A stretch of 64,000 nt of DNA from Paraescarpia echinospica (taxonomy: Eukaryota > Annelida > Polychaeta > Sabellida > Siboglinidae). The DNA is taken from NCBI GenBank assembly GCA_020002185.1, contig CM034537.1, forward strand, positions 13,795,905-13,859,904, given 5' to 3'. Shown here one piece after another: positions 22,221 through 36,257 of this stretch. Each line of letters starts with the position of its first letter. Position 1 is the first letter of the stretch. The position numbers were made by a program, and so were the translations under genes. Under the pieces are notes generated by a model. That model was not told the DNA's origin, ran no database searches, and saw only the letters and a list, made by a program, of their open reading frames with translations.

Positions 22221-25200
22221 CTGCAAATATGGTGTCGGTTTGTAAGTCACATATCTGTTTTACTCCCATTTAAATAATATTACTTACTGTCAACATACCA
22301 TATTATTTTTGTCCTTCATTAATATACTGTGTATTTACTTATCCAATTTTGTAATATTATTTTTTTACAAAATTGGATAAGGATGTATATATTAACTTCC
22401 AACTTTAGTTTTTCTGCATTTTAGTTTGTTTAGTTCCGTTTTGTTTAATCAAGTCTTGGCACCTTGTTTTAGTTGTTTTTCTTTTATTTGTCAGTCTTCT
22501 GTATCACCATTACACTAATTGTAAATATGAGTCGCTACCCAGGTACAGTAATCAGTACTTAAGTCTTAGCATTTTAATAAAATGTAAACATAAATGTTAG
22601 TCGACGTGTAGCCACACTGTCAGAGATCCCCCATGTCGCCACCTTGTACCACGTCCCTCCGACTCTTACCTTGTCTGTCCGCCATGCTGTCAGCAAACAC
22701 CCATGGTGCGTCGTCTCCCGTCCCACACTTGACAAATGCGACATAATGACTTGTCTCGATGCAGACAACAGCAAACAGTTCCATCAACTGCCGCTTGATA
22801 GGCACGTCTTTGTGTGTGCCTTTGTTCTTCTCCATAAAGTCTACATACTCTCGGTTCACTTTCAGTTTCTGTGGCTTGTGATCTTTTCTCTTCCTGTGGT
22901 GACTCTGGAATGCCAGCAGCAGATATTCAATGTATAGTTTGTATCTATATTGGTACAATGTTAAAAACCCATTTGGCAAGTGCAGTGGAACCTCAATATT
23001 AAGGTCACCTTTGGGCCTGGACAAGTGACCTGAATAGAAAGGTGACTGTATTAGCGGGACTAATTTCCTATACTTTACTGTATGTGGAAATACTTTGGGA
23101 TTGTTCTCGGGTGACCTTAATTGCAAAGATGGCTGTATTACCAAGGTGACCCTAAAACAAGGGTCCACCATACAATGAAATGGTGATTACGCCAGTAAAA
23201 GCAGTTAAAAACACAATTTTACATCAATTGACAGAGAACAATTGACAGAGAACTTAATCTTATTTGGCATGACAATTGTTAGCTCTAGAATCTCATGCAG
23301 ACTCATGCCACATTTATTATATTCGGCCACATTCCAAATAATGCACACTCCTGCCACCGAGCTTCCCTTTAGCAAACAAGTGTGCCTATTTACACCATAC
23401 AATGTCACTGTTAATGGAACAAAATATATTTTAAAGTTACCGTTAAAGGAACAAAATAGATTTTTTAAAGAGCAGAATCAAGTTGATGAGCTCATAAGAA
23501 TGTCAGTTAAACGGTCTCCTGCATCGGTACCATTCTTACCGTTTTGAGACAACCGTCACAGTACGCAATCTGGTCAAGACCTGGGCTGTTCTTCTTGTAA
23601 CAGTCCTTGCATTCATATGTTGCGAGCCCGTCACATATCGTACACGCTCTTGGACCTGCAATCAACCAATCACCTCAACTAGCGCACACCCACACCGATA
23701 CCCACACCCACACAGACACCCACCCACACAGACACCCACACCGGTGGAGCAACAAGCCAAAGGCAGCCGTTATTACTGTTATAATCCAGTAAACTTCGGT
23801 TATTACGAATTCTCTCTTATAATGAATACATTAATTGGTCTTGATTTTTTCTTATCAAATTTCTGTGCATATAATAAATTTGTATAACAAGTTTTTTAAT
23901 ATAACGAACAATTATATCAGTACCAATGGCCAAGATCCGTGGAATATCACTGGAAATAACAAACCGACAATGTGCTATAAACAAGATGCAGCATATTTTT
24001 ATATTAAATACTATGGAATAAAGTGTTTATCACTACTGTACTTAGATTGTACACATACTTGTTAGCTTCTTATTCATTGATTTAAATCCTATTTTTATAA
24101 GTATGAGCAAGTTGATGGTCAATTTCAGATATAAAGCATTTCAGATATAATAAATTAATTGGCCAATCCCGGGCAATTCGTTATATCCGAGGTTTACTGT
24201 ACTTTGATCTCACTCATTTCCCACTGACTATTTAATTTCTGCTGTCATCAATTAAGGCATTCCCTAGTAAATTGATGGTGAAGTCACATTGGCACCATCA
24301 CCATCCAAAAATGTCCAATCCAAAAGTTGAAAAGACACGTTGAAAAGTACAAACAATCAAGAGGGAAACTTGTATCACCATGATAGTGGTCATTGTGACA
24401 CAAGTTTCCCTGTTGATTGTTTGCCAGCCATCTTTACTATCGAATATAGTATTGGTAAATATTGTATTATTGTCCCAACTATCAATAGTTTGATGTGTCA
24501 TTACATCACTTAGGCACCAGTTACAAAACTACTGAAGTTGGCGGCTTTCGGTGAAAAAAACCTGTCAGAATATGATTGAAACATATCCACTTCATGCTAT
24601 CATATACGTCATGGCTTTTTAACAAGATAAATTACCAACTCAAGATATTTATGTTCCGTCCATCATTTGACTTACCCTTGTCTAAAATGTCTGTAATATC
24701 AAGATAGAGACTTGGCATTATGCGCTTATACATTCGATAGTCCTTCCCAAATCGTGGCATCTGTAGGATAAGGCAGGACGGCACCTGAAAACAAAATTTT
24801 CTTTTACACATTTGTGGATTTTCAGTCCGAATAACAAACAATAATATTAACATATTTTACACTTCAGAGTGTCTACAAACTTGTTCACCTTGAAAAATTA
24901 TGGATTAAGCTACCCAAACAATCAACCATCACAAATGTATGTTCGTGTGTAGCACCCTAATTAGTACACGTGGTGGAGTGCTGTGGGACAGCGGCTAGAG
25001 CATCAGGCCCACAATCGAGAGTTTCTGGGTTTGACTCCTCTCGCTGCGGTTTCAAAACATGAGCAAGTTTGCTCACTCCACATTGCTCCAGTTCACTCAG
25101 TTGTATGAATGTGTACCTGGCTGAAGACGGTCGATATTTGTGTACGAATGTTCTTCATACCGTAAATGCAGCATGGCTGAATGTTTACCTGAGAAGTTGT

Positions 25201-28200
25201 GATGTTCGATTGAACAGGTCTGCCAGGGAGTAAAGTGTAAAGCGCTTTCAGCAGTCCTGAGGACTGGATACTGCGCTATATAAGAACTGACCTTTACTTT
25301 ACTGGGACCCATAAGGACCTCACCGTGCTACTAAGTCCCACTGCACAACGGTCGCTTAACATGAAATAAAACGTGGCACACAAGACATGAAGGGTCCACT
25401 CACCCCCAGTAGCTTGATGCCTGACTGTAGAAACGACAGCCCAAGCAGTTGTTGGGTGGTTGGCAGAACTATATGTTCGTTCTTCTCCAGAAACAGCTGG
25501 TAAAAGTACGACTCTTGGCCAGAACTGAAACAGTCATTGTATTACAAGTTTTAACCATCTGAATAGGAGCAACACTTTATTTACATATTTATTACATTTT
25601 AATACAATGTCTTCTTAGCAATTGTTTAAAAGAATGTTTTAATCATATGGAAATTTAATTTATTTATTTAGTTTATATATATACATACATGGTTTCAGGG
25701 CAAAAGATGATATATCTATTTTCTTAATTTTGAGAAAAAGTCACTTCGGTGCTTCATCCTCAAAGTTTAAATAACAACTTGAACACAAAAATTAAGTTGA
25801 TATATATTTAGAATCCAAAATCATAGAGAATGTTGGCAAACTCTGAAATACTTGTTGCACATTTGTTATGCAAAACGTGATTTTAAATTATTTTGCTATA
25901 AAAAACGCTGTGTATTCATACAGTGCGCGCCTGTGTAGCTGCACGGTTCTTTCCTAATTACATGACTTACTTCAGTTGGATGAAGGGGTCAGCCTTCATA
26001 ATCTGTTCCAACAGTGAACTCAAGAATTCCTCTGGGTCTGAAACCAGAATGCAACTCAGTCAATTCATAGGACATAACATTCACGCCCTATGGGGTGTTT
26101 GCATGAGTTCACAATGTGCCAAGAGGTTAAGCATTACATGGGGGTTTGTTTGTTTGTCACTGTGTATGGTGGGGGAAATCAACTGCAAGAATGGCAAAGC
26201 CAAGTATGTGAAACGTATGTTAATGCAAACTGACATTAATAGCCATTTTGAATTATAGAAATGATAACTCCCACACCAGGTATTGGTTAGGGGGTTCAAT
26301 CATATAATTCTTTGGACTTCTGTGAACTCATATGAAACCTTTCGTAGATTACATCAAGCTACACAACTGGATCAGGATGATATGCATTTCAGTCCGCTAG
26401 TGCAAAAATAACCACTTTAGTCCAAAGATGTCCATAAAATATCCAGATGCACTTTTACCGGCATCGGCCGCCGTTGTGATGGGACCTGTGTAATTTATCA
26501 TTCAACTGTTATCGCTTTCTCTGTAAGATTAAATCAGGTTTATGAAACTGGAAGAGATAATATCTGTGTTTATATTGCAGTATGAAGAAAGATTGAAGAA
26601 AGAATAGAGCCACAAAGCACAAATAAATACGTGATGTTGTACAAGCAGAGGAATAATTTCTATATTATGTATATAAACCTATTTCTGTTGCGGTTGCCCA
26701 ACTGTGTAATTGTTATTGCTACACAAAATGTGATTTAGTCGACAGGTCAAATGACAGAATAAATATGAACTTTCATGGAACAGTAGAACATCTTGAATAC
26801 TGCACATTTGATTCAACATACAGTAAAGCTCTGGAAAAGTAGCAAACATATTTAATCCACAGCAAATTAGATTGGTAATTCAAGAGTACAGTTTACTCCA
26901 TATTTTGCATCCTCTGGCAGAACATGCAACATATTAATTTTCCTATTGTCAGTCACATGTCCTGTGCTGATGCTGTCTAAAACACAACTTTTTTATTTTC
27001 TTGTATCTTCTAGGGCTTTCTGACATCCATCTTGCAGCCATATATTCTGAAAATATAAATTGATAGAAAAAATTAGTATAGTTACCATTGACATTGTTAA
27101 TGTAAAGTGATACCGAGTGCTTTGACCCGACTTGTAAACACTGTTTGTAAATCATATTTCTGGTCAAACAAAAATAGAAAATGTTTAGATACTTACTTAT
27201 TCGTGAACTGCAACTCATTATCTTTCTAATGAATCCAAAGACATGATGATTATTCCAAATATTACAGCATCTTGCTCATATTTCCGAAGGGCACACATTG
27301 ATTGTTAGCATAGCATATAAAATCGAATGTGTGGCTTGCAGTTCGGCAAGCGACTCGCAACCAGAGCTCCAGCAACTGCAGCCAGATGGCAGAATGCCGG
27401 CAGAAAAGGACTATTCCAGTTTGCACCACTGAAACTGTTATTAAACACTCAACTGGTCATGAAGGACAGGATCCACCTGGTCATAATGGACACAGACCAC
27501 CTGGTCATAAAGGACAGGATCCACCTTGATATAATGGACAGGATCCACCTAGCCATAATGGACACGGTCCACCTGGTCATGAAGGAAATGATCCACATTG
27601 ACATAATGAACAGGATCCACCTGGTCATAATGGACATGATTCATCTGATCATACAGATATAGACATATACATTGTCCAATAAAAAACAGCCCACTTCCCC
27701 CTGTCGTCACTGTACCCTCACTTGTCTACTCACCTTTCTCCTCCGAGGTAAGACCTTCCACGGAGCCCAGTTTATCCAGCTGACGACGCAGCTTCAGCAC
27801 CTTGTCAGCACGCACAAAGAAGTTCCTGAAAGAAACAACAAAATATACTACATAAAACATACATTACCTATAGAAACTGGGGTGTGTTTCGGATATAACA
27901 GCGAATGATAGTGCCGTGTAGTAAATGACAGCAATTTGTCCACTGAAAAAGTAAATAACTCAACTATTGCTCTTTGCAGTCCAAAAGAAATTAGTCTTTA
28001 GTTGACACTGATGTATATCCAAGAGACACCCTAACCCTTCTACCAGGGGGTGAAGCACAGAGACGGCGATGCTGTCAACTCACTTGCGCAGTGGGTTTAC
28101 GATGCAGTCCCGCAGCACGCTCTGCACTTGTTCATACTCGTCGATGTCCCCGCGCCGTCTCGGCCGGTGGAGCAGAGGGTCAAAGGCCAGTGAGAATGAG

Positions 28201-31200
28201 AACATACTGAAGAGCATCGCGTCCAGGTAACACGAGTTGTGGTGACCTTGGATGCCCTTGTTCTTCCCTATGTATACTGAGAGCTCCGTGATGTCACTAG
28301 GTGGTGCCACCATGCCCTCGACTTCGGGACAGTCTATGGTGCCGAATGCTGCAGGGAAAGGACAACAACCGTTCATTTATGGTATTGTATCCACTTTGCA
28401 TAATTTACATTTTTTTAATTTCTAATGAAATTATACCCAAAAAATATTAAATTCATTGTTTACAGCATCCGGTAAAAATTGATAGAAAATTTAAAAAGTT
28501 GTCAGTATGACCATATAAAGTTATTCAGTTTTTTACTAATGATCAAATTAAATTTGTTTGATACAACAAAAGTATGAACTCTTTTTTAAAACCGAGTGCA
28601 CATAATTATTCTTTTCATACTCATTTGTTAAATATATAATGTTGTAATTTGTCATTCCCTTTTCCATAAATTTAAGTCATGCTATGTTAAATAATGTGTT
28701 ATGTATAGAGTATTCAACATACATAGTGATTATCTTATATAATATATTTGTTACATTTAACTTTTGTAAAATGATATGATTGTTTCTTATACTCCCAAAG
28801 GGGTCGGATGAAACAATAAAATCATTTGTCATCATCTCTCATAAATCTGAACGGGAACACACGATTTGTATTGTATTATATCAATATAGGAGGGAGTTTT
28901 AAGTGCACAAAATGCTACACATGCCGCACCTAGACTTTCCCGTCGGTTCAGGTCCTGTCCCGCCTCCTCGAATCTGCCGTCCCGGCGGAGTTTCTTGAGA
29001 TGGACAAAGAAGCCCTTTTTGGGCGGACAGGTGAAGAGTCGCGTCCGACCAAATGTACCATCTGTGCAGGCTCCACTCTCTTCCTCCTGATATACACATC
29101 AACATGTAAAGGTGGGTTCTCATACAGCGTTGTAAAATGCTTTATACTTCAGTCTTTGATAGACCTAGTCATTCTACCACTAACACAGGAAGCATTCAGA
29201 CACGCCACAATTATTGCTCCACTATTCATTCATATTAAAATCATACACAGGGTATAGATTTACTTATTTATTATTTATTTATATTTACTTACTTACTGGT
29301 ATGTCATCCACTTAATGTGGTCACATGATGAGATGTTTCCACTGTTTTCTGTCTGACAATGTGGCAGCCAGACAAGTCCCACTGACAACGTTATATAATG
29401 CTTGCATCAGAAAACAAACTTCTGATTTTTAAATGACGTCTAACATTATACTTCAATGCTACAGTAGCATCAGGTAAATGTTTTCATGCCCATCACCCTT
29501 CTTATTACTTACAATCTCTGTGTCGTTTAAGCAGTTACCACCCCACCCAACTAAATGACAGTTTGAATTAAATTGATCTGTGGCAACAAATGAAATTCTT
29601 CATGCTGTAACCATCAAATCCCATTGATATTAACAGTCGTTCATATGGCATAATGCAACTGCATGGATGCACTCAAAGTCAACACCTTGAAATCCCAATA
29701 GCAATCAGGAAATATATGTTTTTTGTAATATGTTATTGACTATCAATTCTCAGGTCCTCTTGTATTAGGTAAAAAATACATATTTAATCTCCATAGTGCC
29801 AGACAAAATGGTCGTCCTCCACACACCCCACTCACCATCTCTAGCCCGGCGATTGGTTTGTTCTTGTCGCGCATATATCCAATCCACCGAATGACCCCGT
29901 AGCGACAATACTCCGGGTTGCCGCACACCTCAACGATGCTGTTCAACTCAAGATCCGTCCCCGCCTCCGCGGGGTTTAATGTCTTTGGGACTATGTAGTC
30001 CCCGTTGGCTTCCCCATCCTGGGCCTTTGACTTTGGTCTGGGCAGCGGTGCTGTGCGGTTGGCTGGCAGACTGGAACGGGGATTGGAGGCGGCGGCTATG
30101 GGGGCTGTGTAGCACATGGGACGTGGCATTATCAGTTCTGTGTGGCCGTCTTCTTCATCCGAGTCAACCACCACCGTGTCAACGCGTCTCTGCTGGCTCA
30201 CTGCAATGTCACATGTGTATGTAGTAATATGATAACGTTGGATCATTTAAGTGCATCTCCCCCAAGGTACTGAAGTACACTTGCTTCTTATTATGTTCAT
30301 TCACGTCCTTTGGAACATTGGCATCTGATCTACCAATTGATGATGTACATAAGAAAACATGATAGTTGCGTAGAGTAATTTATTTGTGTTTGTGATGTTT
30401 TGCTTTTGTAGAGAGTCGTTCTCATACGTGCAAGAACTGAGTGGTGGTCAGTTCTCCAGTTGCCGCTATGAACAAGTGGTTTGTTGCTCAATGAGTGGTT
30501 GCAAGCAACACCAAGTACCAAGTAGTGTTTAATACTATATCCATGTGGCATTATACAGTGCATATCATATATTTTTGATTACATATAGATTTATTCTTGA
30601 CTAGATATGGATTTTCCTCATAGGAGAATTTACTTTTTTAAGTACGCGGATGAAATGTGTTTTTATGGAATGCGCAGCAATTACGACCTACCATTGTCAG
30701 CCCATGGTTGATACTGCACAGTCCTCCCTAAACCTAGTGTTTTCGCAGACCTACCTTTTGCCCTGGCACCTTGGTGTTCAACATCAGCTTGCGTAACACC
30801 GGTGTTTTCTAACATATGGCCTGGCCGGTAGCCTGCAGTGGCCAGTGTCTGGGCCGGTCGATATTTCAAATTGTCCGTGTGTGCCGGCCGGTACGTAACA
30901 GTGTCAGTATGTAGTGCTTGTGCCGGTCGGTACGTGAGAGTGTCAGCATATAGTGGTTGTGCAGGTTGGTATGTGACAGTGTCATTGACTAATGTGTGTG
31001 CTGGCTGGCGATCGTATATCGACAGTTCTGGTTGTGTTCTGCTGGTAGGGTCAGGCCGCGATAATGGCAGAGTGGCATGAGAGCGGGTTGAGGCAGTAGT
31101 GTCATGGGTGCTTGCACCATGGGTTGAAGCACTGGATCGGGGGGTTGTTGCCGCAAGTCTAGCACCGCCATCTACAACATATGGCACTGGTTCTTCGACA

Positions 31201-34200
31201 GGGACATACTATAAACCTCAGATAAAACAAATGAATTAATAACGAATTTGTTGTTATACAGGTAAAGGTGCATTCTTATACAGCACAGCAGACTGCTCAA
31301 AGCACTTTACACTTTACTCCCTGGCAGACCTGTTCAATCGAACACCATCTCGACTTCTCTGGTAAACATCCAGCCACCGTGCAATTAATGTGCGAAGACT
31401 ATTCGTAAACAAATATCCACCACTGTCTATAGCCAGGTACTCATTCACACAGCTGAGTGAACTGGTTGGATAAACTGGGCACTGTGGAGGAACTTACCTC
31501 AGAGGAGAAAGGCGAGTAGACTGAATAAATTGGCCAATGCCGAGAGATTAATTATGGAGTGCAGCGGCAAGAGCTTCGGACTCTTGACTGAGAGAACCCG
31601 GGTTTAAATCCTGTGTGGCGGTGTCGAACCTTGGGCAAGTTCGTTTACTCTACAATGCTTCAGTTCACTCAGCTGTATGAATGAGTACCTGGCTATAGAC
31701 AGTGGTGGATATTTGTGTACGATTAGTCTTCGCGCATTAATTGCAGCATGGCCAAATGCTTCTCCAGAGAAGTCGAGATGGTATTCAATTGAACAGGTCT
31801 GCCAGGGAGTAAAGTATAAAGCGCTTTGAGCAACCCTGAGGACTGGATATTGCGCTATATAAGAACTTACCTTTACATTAATTATATCTGAGGTTTACTG
31901 TAGTAAAAGGCAGCAAGAAGAAACATGCGGGCACATTACAACTTTGTTCTCTTTCTAGTCATTCATTAATCCAAATACATACATTTTAATTGCTTTGTTA
32001 ATTAATGATACATTGGGTTTATTTTTTTACAATTACTGCTACTTGACGACTCTGATTACTGTATATTTTACTTTATATATGTTGCTACAAAGTATGATTG
32101 TTGGATTAGGTGTAAATGGCTGCCTTGCATGTACAACCTTGCATGTACAACCTTGCATGTACAACCGGTACCAAACCGGGAGGTTCTGTAGCAGCAATCA
32201 TTACAAGATGCAAATCATAACAAAACATTTCAATAATTACTATATGCACACTACTAGAGTACTAAATGACTGAAATCAGAACAAAATCGCACTTCAGATA
32301 TTTTCACGTTGCCCAGTTTCAGGTGGCCGCACTGCAACACAACAAATGACAACAGTGCTTGTGTGATTTCCAATTTCCCTCCTCATTTTGATTTTTTGCT
32401 TGTTTCTTTTCAGACTAAGTTTGTGAAAAACTAAATCTATGTTGTATCGATTACAATATTCTATTGCATTTGTGAAAATCTGTTACTTTTAGTGAAATCA
32501 TTGGACACAAATATAAAATTATAATACCTTGCATTGTCGGCGTGTCTGAGTAAAACTCACTCGCCTTCATCAGGCCTATTGGTGGTATCAGCGAAGCGTG
32601 GCCTTGCTTCGCCCGGAACAGCTGCCGATCACGGTACTTCCCAGTTCCCGTGCCAACATTATTATCCTAAAACATCAAAAAGAAAACATTATTTTTTTTT
32701 AAACTGGCATCCTTAACATTTCATGATCTACACCTGCAGCTGTTGTGGCTGTCTTGTTGTGGACAGGATAACAAGCATTTAAGTAAAAGAAAAGGACTTA
32801 GGGTTAACCATTAGTGCTGATATTAACGTTTCAGAGCAGTGCGGAATTGCAGCTTCAAAGGGAAATCAAATCCTTGGATTAATTAGGCGAAATATAGCGT
32901 ATAAGAAAAAAGAACTAATAATACCACTGTACAAAACAATAGCTAGGCCTCATTTAGAATATTGTATTCAAGCGTGGAGGCCGTATCGCAGGAAGGACAT
33001 AGATATGCTAGAAAGAGTACAGAGGAGAGCAACTAAAATGATACCAAAACTGAGGGATCTTAGTTATGAAATTCGCCTAAAAGAATGTGGTTTAACAACA
33101 CAAGAGACCAGGAGATTGAGAGGAGATCAGATAGAAGTGTTTAAAATAATAAATGGTTATGAAAATATTTATAGAATTTTTTTTTTTCAGTTAACAAAGA
33201 TAGAAGGACTAGAGGACATGAAGTTACATTAGCAAAGGAGTAGTGTAGATTATATATAAGAAAGTTCTCATTTTCACAAAGGACTGTGAATGAATGGAAC
33301 AGATTATCTGCTGATTGTGTGGGTGCTAGTAGCGTGAATGTTTAAAAATAAAATCGACACATACCTCACATAGATAAAAGGGTTGGACTCTCGATAAGCC
33401 AAAGCTTCCTTGTCCACCTGCCACCTAAAGTTAATTCTCTAGGTGGCAATCTTATTAAATCTTGTTAAATCTAATTAATGTTTCAAGTGAACCAAGCCCA
33501 TCTTCATATCAATGTTGAAGAGTGAAAACACCTGAACTCCATTATGATCCAAACCATGGGGCTAGATATGTGTTAGTTTGACTTCTTGAACAACAAGGGC
33601 AGCAAGTTCTGATCACATAAATGAGTTTACTATGGGTTCTTATTTCACTTGTTAAGTCCGATTCAACTTCTGTGTTTTCACGAGACACAGCTGAGGATCC
33701 ATATTATTTACACTAACTTCTAAGTCGCGAAAATGGACTTATGTATGTGGACTCATCAACAGCAATATAATTATTATAATGTTCTAGACTACAAATTGGC
33801 TGGTATTGGCCACCATGTGGCGCCACTGTTGTGGCTACATTTGACACCTGATAAATACATTTTGCTGCAATAAAATGACTCAATATACATATTTGCATAT
33901 TCCATGAAGTATGTTATAGAACTTATACACCTTAAATATGTCATATAATTGAATACACAACATCTTGGTTTCATCCACAAGGATTATAAACAGATAATGT
34001 AACGACACGTTAACAAGGAAGTAACTGAATAACTTAAATTCTTCAATGCACTGGAAATCCCAAAATAGCTCAACTGTGATGCACTCAAGCAAAACTCACC
34101 AAGATAACATGTTAACCCTTTGTTGTATTATACCTAGACCTCATGGATTTGCTAGGTAACACCTTTAATTTGCCATTTTAAATGGGTAATTGTCTAAAGT

Positions 34201-36212
34201 TTAAACAGAACAGAATAAATGTGTGTATTATATACATATATATAATACACACATTTATTCTGTTCTGTTTAAACTTTTAAAATGGCAAATTAAAGGGGTT
34301 ACCTGGCAAATCCACGATGTCTAGGTGTATATATATATATATATATAAAATATATATATATATGAATATTTAGATTGGTCAATTCATTTAACAGAATTGA
34401 AAAGAATACAATACAATAACACTATTATTTCATGAAAGGAAATTCGGCATTGATACACAATTAAAAGCAGTTTCTAAAACATAAATAAGTCATTATTATT
34501 AGTTATCATCATAACTACTTACGAATTCAACGCCAACAGTGAGATCGCTTGTTTTGCAGTCATGTAGGACCCCCACCCAGCGGACAGTGCCCAGTTCCGG
34601 GCCTTTATCACTGATCCACACGACGCGTTCACCCACTGACACCGGGGCATCGGGCAGAGGGGAGTTTGGCTCGAAAGTGACAGAGTCGGGACACTTCCTC
34701 AGTCGGTTGATTGCTACAAACATGCCACAGTCGACACCACACTGAAACAACTGCTGGTCTTTGTACATGCCGTCTGTGTTTCCCTTGCCTTTGTGGGGCT
34801 GCAACAAAGTCATGTTATCATATAGTCAGAATGATTGATCAGAGTTCATACTGCAGTGTGTGTGCGTGTGAGTGTGTACGTGCGTGCATGTGTCGAACAC
34901 TAAAAGGCGGATCAAGAACGGACGGACAAGGCGAACCACATCCACAACGATGTGCATGATGTCTGTTCTGCGAGTTTTTTTTGCGAGTGCATCTGTAAAC
35001 ATTGGGATGTCTCTTATTATTATTTTAGCAGTTAGGAATATAATATCATGAATGGTGTAACATGTATTTTTTTTAAATCAAAAGATTGGTAAAGATAAAC
35101 AGTCTACTTACTACAAAAAAGATACTGAAATAATTACTACACAGCAAGGTGAGGAATTCTGAGACTTTGGCAGTCTTTTGATTATGTTTAATCTATAGTA
35201 TAGGGGGCCTATTAGGGGCATATCTGGTTGGAACTCAGTTGGATTGTCACTGCTGTATATTTGTTAGTGATTGTGTGAGTAGTTTGAAGGATTTGAATGT
35301 TCTTGTTATTAGGGACACCAGTCACTTAAAAAACTTAAATCTTTCATATCAGCTTTAGCAAACTGTAATTTTGTAATGAAACACCAACAGTTACCATTTT
35401 TGAAATTTGGAGGCTTTGCTAGTTAATTGTCTTTGATATAAGTACCTGGTATTTGGTTTGAGCTAAATAATTTGTTAATGCGAGTATTTAATTTCATGTG
35501 ACTGTTTAATAACTACCGTTAGTTACAAAATTAAAATTCATTGAACCAACACAAATCACATTTTAAAAAGAAACTGTGAACATGTTAAAACAAAGACTAT
35601 GTGTGTATGTGATCAGCTCTCGCAGATACAATCACGATTTTATTTATGAAGTCATAACTGCCTTGTTTTGTGCATATTTATACAACACTATATAAATATA
35701 TACTTTTTATCTATGCTATTTGTAACAGCTGAGACTGAAATAAAAACATTTATTTGCATTAATATATTTATGAGTTTGCACATTATTACCTAAATAAAAC
35801 TAAACAAAACCAAGCCAAGAATAGTTAGATTATTAATTGTACAGATGTTGCAGCTGTTCTATTCAGTTTGTCAAGGGCTTAGCCATTGCTAACGCATTTG
35901 TGTTTTTAATATCTTGTGTTGGTCATTGTAAAATAAAATACCGAAATCACAAGTTTCTGAATTCATCATTAGTTGAACAAAGGTATTTCATTAATGTTAT
36001 CAATGGAATGCCATTCTACACACAAGCACGCATGCACATTATACCATCAATGTTTACAAACGAACGCACACAAATGCATACAAATTGATACAATAGGCAA
36101 CATCAAAAATACATGTAAAAACAGAGTGTAGCGATCGTGCAAATCCTTGTGAATGTAGTCCGCCCATTCTTGGTCTGCCTTTTAGTGTGAGTGTGTGTGT
36201 GTGTGTGTCACA

Positions 36213-36257
<45 letters not shown>

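Larger units (their letters stand above)
31208..31903. mobile_element. Nested repeat block with Tigger-like ends
   Basis: The left end TATAAACCTCAGATAAAAC and right end ATTATATCTGAGGTTTACTG resemble the ends of the MITE at 23787-24199, and GAATAAATTGGCCAATGCCG matches its interior. Inside are a reverse SINE (31259-31458), a CYLD exon 8 fragment (31466-31521) and a forward SINE (31556-31876). Confidence 0.65.

Noticed and set aside
27329..27662. Collagen-like protein exon
   Set aside because: Frame arises from a 24-bp minisatellite within a CYLD intron; reading frames are equally open on the other strand.
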